Below, piece after piece: positions 1-7,953 of a stretch of DNA of 64,000 nt. The translations under genes and the position numbers were made by a program. Position 1 is the stretch's first letter, and each line of letters begins with the position of its first letter. The stretch is from Acidimicrobiales bacterium (GTDB taxonomy: Bacteria; Actinomycetota; Acidimicrobiia; Acidimicrobiales; Bog-793): contig DATLTN010000021.1 in the NCBI GenBank assembly GCA_035533595.1, positions 1 to 64,000 on the forward strand, in the 5' to 3' direction. Under the pieces are notes generated by a model, which was not told the DNA's origin, did not search any database, and saw only the letters and a list, made by a program, of their open reading frames with translations.

Positions 1-38
1 AAACCCCCCGCCCCCGACGACCGAGTGGAGGTCCCACC

Positions 39-269
39 ATCCTGCGCGCGCTCGACCCGGAAGTATTTGATGCCGCCTGGGCTGCGGTTGAGCCCGTGGT
101 TCCGACCCCTGAAGACCGACATCCGCTCGGCTGTCGTCGCCCGCGCGCGTCGGACCGCGAGTGCTTCCGGGTGATGGTTGTCCGACTGGTGACGGGACGG
201 GCCTCTTCCTGGTCGTGGCGCTCGCGGCCCTCGCATCGCCTACCTGTGGACCCGCCGCCCCTCACCTGA
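39..269 (+). pseudogene. IS5-type transposase N-terminal relic
   Basis: Reading from position 39, the frame gives a stretch beginning LDPEVFDAAWAAVEP, followed by DRHPLGCRRPR and CFRVMVVRLVTG. From memory this resembles the N-terminal domain of actinobacterial IS5-group transposases (a DHPLGCHRPR-like motif followed by RLVTGCSW). Resemblance stops near position 210, after RLVTG; the frame then runs through unrelated residues to TGA at 267-269. There is no DDE domain and the first codon is ATC, so this is a relic. No terminal inverted repeats are recognisable. Confidence 0.6.
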
Positions 270-287
270 CGGCCAGGCCGCTGAGCT

Positions 288-302
288 GAGGGGAATACCC
301 TC
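288..302 (+). promoter_or_regulatory. Small hairpin over the RBS of the ABC-F gene
   Basis: GAGGG (288-292) and CCCTC (298-302) form a 5-bp stem with a 5-nt loop immediately before the ATG at 308. The purine-rich left arm is the only Shine-Dalgarno-like sequence available to this start. Folding would reduce ribosome access. The stem is short, so this is only a candidate. Confidence 0.3.
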
Positions 303-307
303 GCCCA

Positions 308-2044
308 ATGCCCGTCCTCCTCGACCTGCAGGCGGTGACCGTGCGCCGCTCGGACCGCATCCTGTTCGAGGCGCTATCGCTCACGGTGAGCGAGGGCGAG
401 CGCGTCGGGGTGGTGGGGATCAACGGCACCGGCAAGTCGACGCTGCTGCGCGTCGCGGCGGGCGTCGAGACCCCCGACTCGGGCACGGTGCGGCGCGCCC
501 GCAGCTCGCGGGTCGGCCACCTCGACCAGGACCCAAAGCTCGCCGCCGGCCTGGTGGGCGCGGCGGTCGGGGAGGGATGGGAGCCGAGGGCGGTGCTCGA
601 GCGCCTCGGCATGGGCAGCCACGCGGCGACCGACGTGGGCGAGCTCTCCGGGGGCGAGAGCAAGCGGGTCGCGCTCGCCGCCGTGCTCTCACGCCCGGCC
701 GAGCTGCTGATCCTGGACGAGCCGACCAACCACCTCGACCTCTCGGCGGTGGCCTGGCTGGAGCAGCACCTGCTCTCGCTGCGCGGCGGCCTCATCCTCG
801 TCTCGCACGACCGACACCTCCTCGATCGGGTGACGACGCGCATGGTGGAGATCGACCGCGGCCAGCACTACGTCCACGAGGGCGGCTACGCCGGGTACCT
901 CGAGGCGCGCGCCGAGCGCGAGGAGCGCGCCGCCGCCGCGGACGCCACCCGGCGCAACCTCGCGCGCCGCGAGCTGGCCTGGCTGCGCCGGGGAGCTCCG
1001 GCCCGCACCCGCAAGCCGCAGGCGCGCATCGACGCCGCGCTGAAGATCGTCGAGGGGCGCCCCGTCGCGCCGGCGCGCGCCAATGAGCTCGAGATGGCCT
1101 TCCACACGCCGCGCCTCGGCGAGAAGGTCATTGAGTGCGCCGCGCTCTCCTACCGCTACGCCCCCGACGCCCCCGAGGTGCTCGCCGGGGTCGACCTCGA
1201 CCTCGCGCCCGGCGAGCGCCTCGGCGTCGTCGGGGCGAACGGCAGCGGCAAGTCGACGCTCCTCGACCTGCTCGCCGGACGGCGCACGCCGACCTCGGGC
1301 GAGGTCGTCGTCGGGCCCACCGTGGTGCGCGGCTACTACGACCAGCGAGGCGTCGAGCTCGACGCCTCGGCGCGGGTGCGCGACCTCGTCGCCGGCCCCG
1401 GGCGCCCCGCCGGCGCTCCCGAGGACGTGGCGCTCATGGAGCGGTTCTGGTTCACCGGTGAGCTCCCCTTCGCCCGCGTCGCGACGCTCTCAGGGGGCGA
1501 GCGCCGCCGCCTGCAGCTGCTGCTCGTGCTCGTCGAACGGCCGAACGTGCTCTTCCTCGACGAGCCGACCAACGACCTCGACCTCGACACGCTGCGCAGG
1601 ATGGAGGACTTCTTCGAGGACTGGCCGGGCGCGCTCGTGACGGTGAGCCACGACCGGACCTTCCTCGAGCGGGTCACCGATCGCATCGTCGCCCTTCCCG
1701 GCGACGGCCGACTGGTCGGGGTGCCGGGCGGGGTGGCCGGCTGGGTGAGCGCGATCTCCCAGCCGGCGGCGCGTCCGACGAGCCCGCGCGTGGCTGTCGC
1801 GCGCCCCGCCGCCGGGAGAGGGACGCGCTCGGCGAGCACCATCGGCCGCCAGCTCCGCGAGGCCGACAAGGAGATGGCCCGCCTCCTGCGCCGCCGCGAC
1901 GAGCTCGCCGCGGCGATGCACTCGAGCACCGACCACGTCGAGCTCGGTCGCATCGGCTCCGACCTCGCCGAGGTGCAGTCCGCCCTCACCGAGGTCGAGG
2001 CGCACTGGCTGTCGCTCGCCGAGGAGGCCGAAGCCTCCTCCTGA
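308..2044 (+). CDS. ABC-F family ATPase (Uup/EttA/antibiotic-resistance type)
   Basis: A 578-residue protein with two ABC ATPase domains and no membrane segments. Domain 1 has Walker A GINGTGKST (37-45), signature LSGGE (113-117) and Walker B LLILDEPTNHLD (133-144). Domain 2 has Walker A GANGSGKST (about 311-319), LSGGERRR (about 395) and VLFLDEPTNDLD (about 415-426). The inter-domain linker (about 215-250) is Arg-rich, as in the ABC-F linker that reaches into the ribosome. The last 65 residues form a charged coiled coil like that of Uup. ABC-F proteins act on ribosomes rather than in transport. Housekeeping and resistance subfamilies cannot be separated by eye. It starts at ATG 308 and stands alone downstream of a transposase relic. 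Confidence 0.93.
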   Translation: MPVLLDLQAVTVRRSDRILFEALSLTVSEGERVGVVGINGTGKSTLLRVAAGVETPDSGTVRRARSSRVGHLDQDPKLAAGLVGAAVGEGWEPRAVLERLGMGSHAATDVGELSGGESKRVALAAVLSRPAELLILDEPTNHLDLSAVAWLEQHLLSLRGGLILVSHDRHLLDRVTTRMVEIDRGQHYVHEGGYAGYLEARAEREERAAAADATRRNLARRELAWLRRGAPARTRKPQARIDAALKIVEGRPVAPARANELEMAFHTPRLGEKVIECAALSYRYAPDAPEVLAGVDLDLAPGERLGVVGANGSGKSTLLDLLAGRRTPTSGEVVVGPTVVRGYYDQRGVELDASARVRDLVAGPGRPAGAPEDVALMERFWFTGELPFARVATLSGGERRRLQLLLVLVERPNVLFLDEPTNDLDLDTLRRMEDFFEDWPGALVTVSHDRTFLERVTDRIVALPGDGRLVGVPGGVAGWVSAISQPAARPTSPRVAVARPAAGRGTRSASTIGRQLREADKEMARLLRRRDELAAAMHSSTDHVELGRIGSDLAEVQSALTEVEAHWLSLAEEAEASS

Positions 2045-2193
2045 GCCCCGGCCGGCGTCGACGAGTGTTCACGCGCCGTCCGCCCCGCGTCACCCAGCGG
2101 TCTCACGACCTTCAACTCGCGGCCGTACAACCACGAGAGGCGCGAGGCCCGCGGCGCGCCCGACCACCGACGCGGGACAACAGGAGGCGACCA

Positions 2194-4004
2194 GTGAGGT
2201 TCACCCGAACTGTTCCGGCGATGGTCGCGGCCCTGTGGGGGCGCTCGTCCTCGGCGCGACGGCGATCGGCTCGGCAGCGCCGAAGGGCCACGACGGCGGA
2301 GGCGGGCAGGGCTCGCCTCGACCAAGACGCCGATCAAGCACCTCGTCGTGATCTTCGACGAGAACGTCTCGTTCGACCACTACTTCGCCACCTACCCGAT
2401 CGCGAGCAACCCCTCCGGAGAGTCGACCTTCACCGCGGCGAAGGGCACCCCGTCGGTGAACGGCCTGATGTCCTCGGTCAGCAACGGCCAGCCGAGCGGC
2501 CCCCTGCTCGCGGCGAACGGCAACGAGTCGAACCCGGTGCGGCTCGACCCCTCCGACGCGATGGCCTGTGACCAGGACCACGCCTACACCGCCGAGCAGG
2601 CGGCGGAGGACCACGGCGCGGTCGACCAGGTCGCACAGCAGACGGGCAACAACGCCACGCTGCAGAGCTGCCTCACGAGTGAGAACGCGGGCCTCACCAA
2701 CCCCTCACCGATCCCCGCCGGCGCCTCGAGCAACTACGCGGCGCTCGACTACTACGACGGGAACACGGTGACCGCGCTGTGGAACTACGCGCAGCACTTC
2801 TCGATGAGCGACAACGCGTACGCGACGACCTACGGCCCCTCGACGCCGGGCGCGCTCAACGTCGCCGCGGCCCAGACCTACGGCGCGATCTGCCGCCCGA
2901 CGAGCGCCACGATCAACGACAGCCCGTGCCCCGCGCCGGCCGGCTATGACGCCGCGGCGCCCGCGTCTTCGGCGATCACGACCTCGGTGACCGGGCCGAC
3001 GAGTTCGCCAACCAGCCGGCGGCCGGGCCGGGCACGACCTATTCCGACGCCGACCCCACCTACGACCTCTGCTCTTACGTCCAGGACGGCCGCGCTCCGG
3101 CTGCAACGGTCACGATGGGCGGGAACAACGTCGGCCAGGAGCTCTCGACGGCGGGCATCTCTTGGGGCTGGTTCCAGGGCGGCTTCGACAACGGCTACGT
3201 GCCCGGGGAGGGGACGACCCCGCCCGCGACCGCGCAAGTCTGCGCCGAGTCGCACAACAACGTCGGGGGCGCGACCGTCGCCGACTACAGCCCGCACCAC
3301 GAGCCCTTCCAGTACTACGCCTCGACGGCCAACCCGATGCACCTTCCGCCCACCTCGGTGGCGGCGATCGGCCACGACGACCAGACGAACCACCAGTACG
3401 ACCTCGCGGACTTCTGGGCGGCCGCCGACGCGGGCAACATGCCGCAGGTCTCGTACCTGAAGGCCGCCGAGTACCAGGACGGCCACGCCGGGTACTCGGA
3501 CCCGCTCGACGAGCAGGCCTGGCTGGTGTCGACGATCAACCACCTCGAGTCCCTCCCGAGCTGGAGCTCGACGGCCGTCGTGATCACCTGGGACGACTCC
3601 GACGGCTGGTACGACCACGTGATGCCCCGGTCGTGAGCGGCTCGCAGACCCCGCTCGACGTGCTCACCAACCCCGGCAGCTGCGGCTCGTCGAGCATCGT
3701 CCCGCAGAGCTCGGCGAACACCCCCGAGCAGGGCAAGTGCGGGGTAGGGGTGCGCATCCCGTTCCTCGTCGTCTCCCCCTATTCGCGGCACAACGCCGTC
3801 TCGAACACCCTCGTCGACCAGAGCTCGGTGGTCCGCTTCATCGAGTACAACTGGTCCCTCGCAGCGATGGGCAACGGCGCCGCTGACCAGAGCGCCGGCT
3901 CGCTCGCCACGCTCTTCCGCTTCGGCGAGGACCGCAACCCGCCGCTCTTCCTCGACCCGACGACCGGGCAGGTCACCGGCGAGGGAGGTCACGGGCACTC
4001 CTAG
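2194..4004 (+). pseudogene. Secreted phospholipase C/acid phosphatase-type phosphoesterase, frameshifted
   Basis: A phosphoesterase of the bacterial phospholipase C family (PF04185), read across four frame changes. GTG 2194 follows AGGAGG (2182-2187) and begins a signal peptide that changes frame near 2238 (continuing ALVLGATAIGSAAP) and again near 2305. The catalytic part then opens with HLVVIFDENVSFDHYF, the family's metal-binding N-terminal motif. It shifts again between 2950 and 2990, reads through GWFQGGFDNGY and WDDSDGWYDHVMP, and shifts last at about 3633, where restoring one C in a CCCC run gives DHVMPPVVSG. The end reads RIPFLVVSPYSR and FIEYNW. With all shifts repaired it is a full-length enzyme. 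The shifts are either assembly indels or decay. Confidence 0.8.
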
Positions 4005-4017
4005 GAGGTTCCCCCGG

Positions 4018-4057
4018 CTCCGGAGGGGCGCGGCGCGCCGTCGCTGCCCCTCCGGAG
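4018..4057. terminator. Bidirectional terminator hairpin
   Basis: The 12-nt arms CTCCGGAGGGGC (4018-4029) and GCCCCTCCGGAG (4046-4057) are exact reverse complements with a 16-nt loop. They sit between two convergent phosphoesterase genes. There is no U-tract. Confidence 0.65.
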
Positions 4058-4095
4058 CTCCGCGCCTCCCGGCAGCTCCCCCGGAAGGCGCTGCT

Positions 4096-5004
4096 TCAGA
4101 GACCGAAGGCGCGGAGCATCGAGGTGGCCGTTCTCGCCGCACCGAGCAGCGGAAGGCCGAGCAGCTGCTCGGTCGTGCGCAGCAGCGAGTAGTGGGTGAA
4201 GGGGGTGGCAGCCCGGGTCCCGCGCGGGACCGACGGCGCGACGACGAAGGTCGCGACCTCGTTCGCCGGCCCGGTGTCGCTCTCGTCCCAGGTGATGAAC
4301 AGCACCATCTCGCCCGACCGGTACTCGCTGCTCGCGAGGAGGCCGGGCACGAAGCGGGCGAGCCAGGCGTCACCGGTCGCGACCGGGCAGTCGTGCATGT
4401 CGTCGCAGATGTTCGGGGTGACGAAGGTGAACGCGGCCGAGAGCGGGGGTGGCGCTCGCAGCGGGAGGTCGTCGCGCGAGCAGGTCGACGCGAGATCGGT
4501 GTAGTAGGCCGCGGGGTCGTGGCGCGCCGCGTAGGAGCCGCTCGTCACCTTGTCGCAGGCGCCCGGCATCGACTCCTCGAGCGCGCGCCAGTCGCCCTTC
4601 AGCTGTGAGAAGAGGTTCGTCGTCGCCACGTGGTGGGCGCTCGGCTCTCCGTCGTCGACGATCCCGTCGGTCGTCCCCGAGGTGAGCGCGAGGTAGTTCG
4701 GCAGGCTCGGGTGCGCGACGGCGCGGTAGTACGTCGCGAGGCCGCACTCGCTCCCGAGGCTGGCGAGGTAGGGCGCGGCCGCCGATCCGACCACCGACGA
4801 GTAGCCGTGGTTCTCCATCACGATCCACACGACGTGGCGGTAGCGGGGCGCCGGCACGGGTCGGCCGCAGGGCGACGGGGTCGCCGTCGCGGCGCGCGCC
4901 GTCGCGGCCGTGACCGCGGCCGCGGCCGTGCCGAGGAGGACAAGGGCGAGCGCGAGGCCCGCTGCTCGGGCGGCCGACCGTCGGGGTGCGTGGCGGACGG
5001 TCAC
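4096..5004 (-). CDS. Secreted phosphoesterase (acid phosphatase / alkaline phosphatase superfamily)
   Basis: A 302-residue exported phosphoesterase. The start is taken as GTG 5004, preceded by GGGAGGAG, because it places a standard signal peptide (Arg-rich start, AGLALALVLLG core, Ala-rich cleavage region) at the N-terminus. The mature part opens with HVVWIVMENHGYSSV, the family's metal-ligand motif, followed by HPSLPNYLALTSG and, later, FITWDESD. These are the conserved Glu/Asn, Ser/Pro/Asn and Asp motifs of the PF04185 fold. It is shorter than the phospholipase C-like neighbour and lacks its C-terminal part. The two genes converge on a shared hairpin. Substrate unknown; phosphate scavenging from organic phosphates is a family-based inference. 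Confidence 0.85.
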   Translation of the reverse strand: MTVRHAPRRSAARAAGLALALVLLGTAAAAVTAATARAATATPSPCGRPVPAPRYRHVVWIVMENHGYSSVVGSAAAPYLASLGSECGLATYYRAVAHPSLPNYLALTSGTTDGIVDDGEPSAHHVATTNLFSQLKGDWRALEESMPGACDKVTSGSYAARHDPAAYYTDLASTCSRDDLPLRAPPPLSAAFTFVTPNICDDMHDCPVATGDAWLARFVPGLLASSEYRSGEMVLFITWDESDTGPANEVATFVVAPSVPRGTRAATPFTHYSLLRTTEQLLGLPLLGAARTATSMLRAFGL

Positions 5005-5102
5005 CGGCCCATTCTCCTCCCGCGCGGCCCCGCGGGCCCCGCGACACGGGGGCGCCACCGCGCTCCCGGCGCCCGCCGGCCGTTGCCGACAGAATCGCCG
5101 AC

Positions 5103-5333
5103 ATGAGCGAGCGACGACCGGCGACCGTCTTCATCACGAGCGAGTGGGACGAGGACGAGCCGGCGGTGCCGCGCGGCATCTACTCGACGCCGGACCGGGC
5201 GATGTCGGCGATCGACGAGGAGTTCAGCGCGCAGGACTGGGTCGAGCAGGCGGTCGGCCCGGACGGACTCCGCCACTGGCGTGGCGGTGCGTACCTCTGG
5301 GTCGATGAGGTGTTCTTGGACCGCCGCCTGTAG
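5103..5333 (+). CDS. Small acidic hypothetical protein
   Basis: A 76-residue acidic protein from ATG 5103, divergent from the secreted phosphoesterase. The N-terminal half contains TVFITSEWDEDEP and the C-terminal half WVEQAVGPDGLRHW. There is no signal peptide, membrane segment or Cys pair. It reads as a compact soluble domain rich in Trp and acidic residues. I recognise no family. GC3 pattern and residue mix look like real coding sequence. Confidence 0.6.
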   Translation: MSERRPATVFITSEWDEDEPAVPRGIYSTPDRAMSAIDEEFSAQDWVEQAVGPDGLRHWRGGAYLWVDEVFLDRRL

Positions 5334-5433
5334 CCGCGGGCGGGCCGCGCCGAGCCACGAGCGGCGGCGGATCGGCCGGCGATGCCTATGCTGGTGGGGT
5401 TGGCTTAGCGCCGCCTCCCAGTTCTGGGGAACA

Positions 5434-5457
5434 GCTTCCGAAGCCGAGATCGGAAGC
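5434..5457 (+). promoter_or_regulatory. RBS-occluding hairpin before the first GAF-ANTAR gene
   Basis: Arms GCTTCCGA (5434-5441) and TCGGAAGC (5450-5457) are perfect 8-nt complements around the 8-nt loop AGCCGAGA. The right arm contains GGAAG, the only Shine-Dalgarno candidate for GTG 5461. Folding of the transcript would hide it. ANTAR domains bind RNA hairpins, so feedback by the encoded protein is possible but unproven. Confidence 0.5.
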
Positions 5458-5460
5458 TTG

Positions 5461-6186
5461 GTGGCCGAGCCGGAAGAATCCGACGTAGTGCGCTCCCTTG
5501 CGACCGCAGCACCCGGCGAGGAGTCCTTCGACCTCACGCTGCAGCAGGTGGTCGATCTCGCCTGTGCCAGCGTCGCCGGCTGCTCGATGGCCGGGATCAC
5601 CCTCCTCGAGCGGAGCGGGCCGACGACGACGGTCGCGACGAGCGCCGTCGCGGCGAGTGTCGACGCCTTCCAGTACCGGGTGAACGCCGGGCCGTGCCTC
5701 GACGCCTACCGTCGGCAGATCACCAACCGGATCGACTCCACCGACTCCGAGGAGCGCTGGCCGGAGTTCTGCCGTGAAGCGGCGGCGAACGGGGTGCACG
5801 CGGTGCTGTCCTATCCGCTCGTCGTCGGGGGCGACGGGATCGGCGCGTTGAACCTCTACTCGGCTACCGAGCACGGCTTCGACGACCGGGCCGCGCGCTC
5901 GGGCGCGGTGTTCGCGAGCCACGCCGCCGTGACGCTCGCGAATGCCCGCGCCTTCTGGCGCACCGACGAGCTCCGCCGCCACCTCGAGGACGCCCTCCAG
6001 TCGCGCGGCGTGATCGACCAGGCCAAAGGGATCCTCATCGCTCAGGAGGGCTACAGCCCCGAAAGGGCCTTCGAGGTCCTGAAGCGCGCCTCCCAGCGCT
6101 CGAACCGCAAGGTCCACGACCTGGCGCTGGAGATCGTCGAGTCAGCGCAGCATCTCGCCACCGAGCGGCCCGCGAGCGATCGTTAG
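5461..6186 (+). CDS. GAF-ANTAR regulator 1
   Basis: A 241-residue protein with a GAF sensor domain (about 20-165) and a C-terminal ANTAR domain (about 175-230). The GAF part contains FQYRVNAGPCLDAYR and IGALNLYSATEHGFDD, typical of actinobacterial GAF-ANTAR proteins. The ANTAR helix bundle carries SRGVIDQAKGILIAQEG, with the conserved Ala and Gly-Ile-Leu, followed by AFEVLKRASQRSN. ANTAR domains bind twin hairpins in nascent RNA and prevent termination; the GAF ligand is unknown. GTG 5461 is chosen because it lies just after GGAAG and just before the conserved domain. Upstream in-frame residues are Arg/Trp-rich and non-conserved. A paralogue lies 600 bases downstream. Confidence 0.88.
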   Translation: MAEPEESDVVRSLATAAPGEESFDLTLQQVVDLACASVAGCSMAGITLLERSGPTTTVATSAVAASVDAFQYRVNAGPCLDAYRRQITNRIDSTDSEERWPEFCREAAANGVHAVLSYPLVVGGDGIGALNLYSATEHGFDDRAARSGAVFASHAAVTLANARAFWRTDELRRHLEDALQSRGVIDQAKGILIAQEGYSPERAFEVLKRASQRSNRKVHDLALEIVESAQHLATERPASDR

Positions 6187-6227
6187 CTCGCGAGCGCGGC
6201 GTGGACGACGCCGATGGGCCGACGCGT

Positions 6228-6571
6228 TCAGCGGCCGAGAGCGAACCACACGGTCTTGCCGAGGGCGGCGGGCTCGACGCCCCAGGTCTGCGCGAGCCGT
6301 TCCACCAACAGGAGCCCTCTTCCGCCCGGAGTCGGTCGGAACTGGCGACCGCTGGCAGGGGAACTCGCCTCCCTCGTCGCTGACGCGGACCCACAGCCCC
6401 GGTGGGCGCCGCACCCGCAGCACGATGCGCCCGGCGCCGTGCTGGATCGCGTTGTTGACGAGCTCGTCGACGAGCAGCAGGGCCGCGCCATCTCGACGAT
6501 GCCGAGGTCGACGGCACATTGCTCGACGATTCACCCGCGGTCAGGCGACGCGGAAGCTCGTGTTCGATCAT
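6228..6571 (-). pseudogene. Anti-sigma-factor-type ATPase (HATPase_c), frameshifted
   Basis: Reverse-strand remnants of a SpoIIAB/RsbW-like serine kinase domain. One frame gives AALLLVDELVNNAIQHGAG (the N box) then LWVRVSDEGGEFP (the G1 box). A second frame gives GGRGLLLVERLAQTWGV and GKTVWFAL to the stop, which is the usual ending of such ATPases. The join is near 6340. Upstream, ATG 6571 begins MIEHELPRRL, but a further shift is needed near 6500 to reach the N box (one frame there reads CAVDLGIVE). At least two indels therefore separate this from an intact gene of about 115 residues. It lies between two GAF-ANTAR genes, which would suit a partner-switch role. Confidence 0.65.
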
Positions 6572-6694
6572 GTGAGCCCGCTTTTTGGGCCGCTGTTGCA
6601 GAGGACCCATACCCCGCCGCGAACGCTCGGAACCGGATGGGCGCGAACCCAGCCGCGGTCGCGCCGGGCGGCTGCCGCCGAACGGTGGCCGAGT

Positions 6695-6720
6695 AGGTTG
6701 CGAGCGACAATCTGCAACCT
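6695..6720. promoter_or_regulatory. Inverted repeat in the intergenic region before GAF-ANTAR 2
   Basis: AGGTTGC (6695-6701) and GCAACCT (6714-6720) form 7-bp arms with a 12-bp spacer. The repeat lies between the divergent ATPase remnant and the second GAF-ANTAR gene. Its geometry would fit an operator. Nothing else is recognisable in 6572-6800. Confidence 0.35.
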
Positions 6721-6800
6721 GGTCAAAGAGTGGCCGGTGCTGTACCTGGTCCCCGAGGTCGGGCTCGACCCCGAGACCCACTCTGCGATCGGGAGCCGAC

Positions 6801-7526
6801 GTGGCCGATGCGGGCGCGCCTGAACCACTGGCGGAGCCGTTCCCCCTGCTCGGCGGGGTGCTGTTCGACGAGCACTCGCTCGAAGAGCTCCTCGCGCACG
6901 TCCTGCGGGTCCTCGCGCAGACGATGCCCTCGGTGAGCGCCGGGAGCATCTCGCTGGTCCGTGGTGGCGCGGTCTTCACCAGCAACTCGACGAGCGCCGA
7001 CGCGAGGCAGGCAGACGACGCGCAGTACCGCTCGGGTCTCGGCCCCTGCCTCGCGGCGATCGTCACCGGCGAGCAGCTGCGGGTCGAGATCGACACCGCG
7101 CGGGAACGGTGGCCCGAGTACGCGTCGGCGGCGATCGAGGCGGGCTTCCACACGAGCCTGTCGACGCCCTTGCGTGTCCGCGACGAGACCCTCGGCGCGC
7201 TCAACCTCTACGGGCACGCCCCCGACGGTTTCCAAGGCGCCGAGCAGCGCCTCGCTGAGCTCTTCGCCGAGCAGGCCTCGATCGCGTTGCGCAACGCCCT
7301 CGCGTACATGAGCGTCAACGAGACTGCCGCGAACCTGAAGGAGGCGCTCGCCAGCCGGGAGGCCATCGGGATCGCCACCGGCCTTTTGATGGGCTAGCAG
7401 GCGCTCACCCGCGAGCAGGCCTTTGACGCACTGCGCCGGAGCTCACAGCGCGAGAATCGCAAGGTGCGAGAGATCGCCACCACGCTCATCGAGCGGGCCG
7501 AGGAACGGGTAACGAACGGGGAGTGA
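6801..7526 (+). pseudogene. GAF-ANTAR regulator 2 with an in-frame TAG
   Basis: Paralogue of the 5461 gene, also exactly 241 codons if read through. GTG 6801 follows GGGAG. The GAF domain (about 20-165) shows QYRSGLGPCLAAI, ERWPEYASAAIEAGFH and LGALNLYGHAPDGFQ. The ANTAR domain starts SREAIGIATGLLMG and is then cut by TAG (7395-7397). The next codons, QALTREQAFDALRRSSQREN, continue the ANTAR helices without any shift. A single C-to-T change of CAG to TAG explains this, because family members commonly have Gln after LMG. The truncated product would lack most of the RNA-binding domain. The distal stop overlaps the next gene's GTG (GTGA). Real nonsense mutation, readthrough or base-call error are all possible. 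Confidence 0.78.
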
Positions 7527-7771
7527 CCAGACCGGGGCAGACGCTTCTCGACAAGGCGCGCCTGCAGGCCGGGCTCTCGGTCGCCGACCTCTGGTACGCC
7601 TACTTCGCGCTCGGCGGCATGGCGCGCCCCGAGGAGGTGGCGGAGTTCGTCGCCGGCGCACGTGAGCCCGCGCGGCTCGACTACGACCTCCTCGCGCAGG
7701 CGATCAACGAGCGCCTCAGCGAGCTCGGAGGGGAGAAGCCGACGCCGTACTCCGACGAACTCGGTCGCTGA
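7523..7771 (+). CDS. Hypothetical protein coupled to GAF-ANTAR 2
   Basis: An 82-residue soluble protein starting at GTG 7523, overlapping the distal stop of the GAF-ANTAR frame by four bases (GTGA). It reads AGLSVADLWYAYFALGG, then a helical acidic second half ending in PYSDELGR. The pattern suggests three or four short helices; there is no export signal. I do not recognise the family. The tight coupling implies it is made together with the ANTAR regulator, so the upstream in-frame TAG would probably reduce its translation as well. Confidence 0.6.
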   Translation: MTRPGQTLLDKARLQAGLSVADLWYAYFALGGMARPEEVAEFVAGAREPARLDYDLLAQAINERLSELGGEKPTPYSDELGR

Positions 7772-7953
7772 GCGCGCCTCGGGCCTTCGGGCCTTCGGCG
7801 GGGCGATGGTCACGACCTTGCCGGATCGTCGAAGCTCTGGGCTGGCGACGCGGGAGCTCGCGTGCTGGCTGTTCGGATCGGCGGTGGGGTTCACCGAAGC
7901 GGAGCTCGGTTTCGGGAGCGAGCGAGCGCTTCCGGGCAGAGCGTGGAGATCGC

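Noticed and set aside
6757-6770. Small hairpin GGTCG-ggct-CGACC before GAF-ANTAR 2
   Set aside because: A 5-bp stem with a 4-nt loop is common by chance at this GC content, and it does not cover the RBS.
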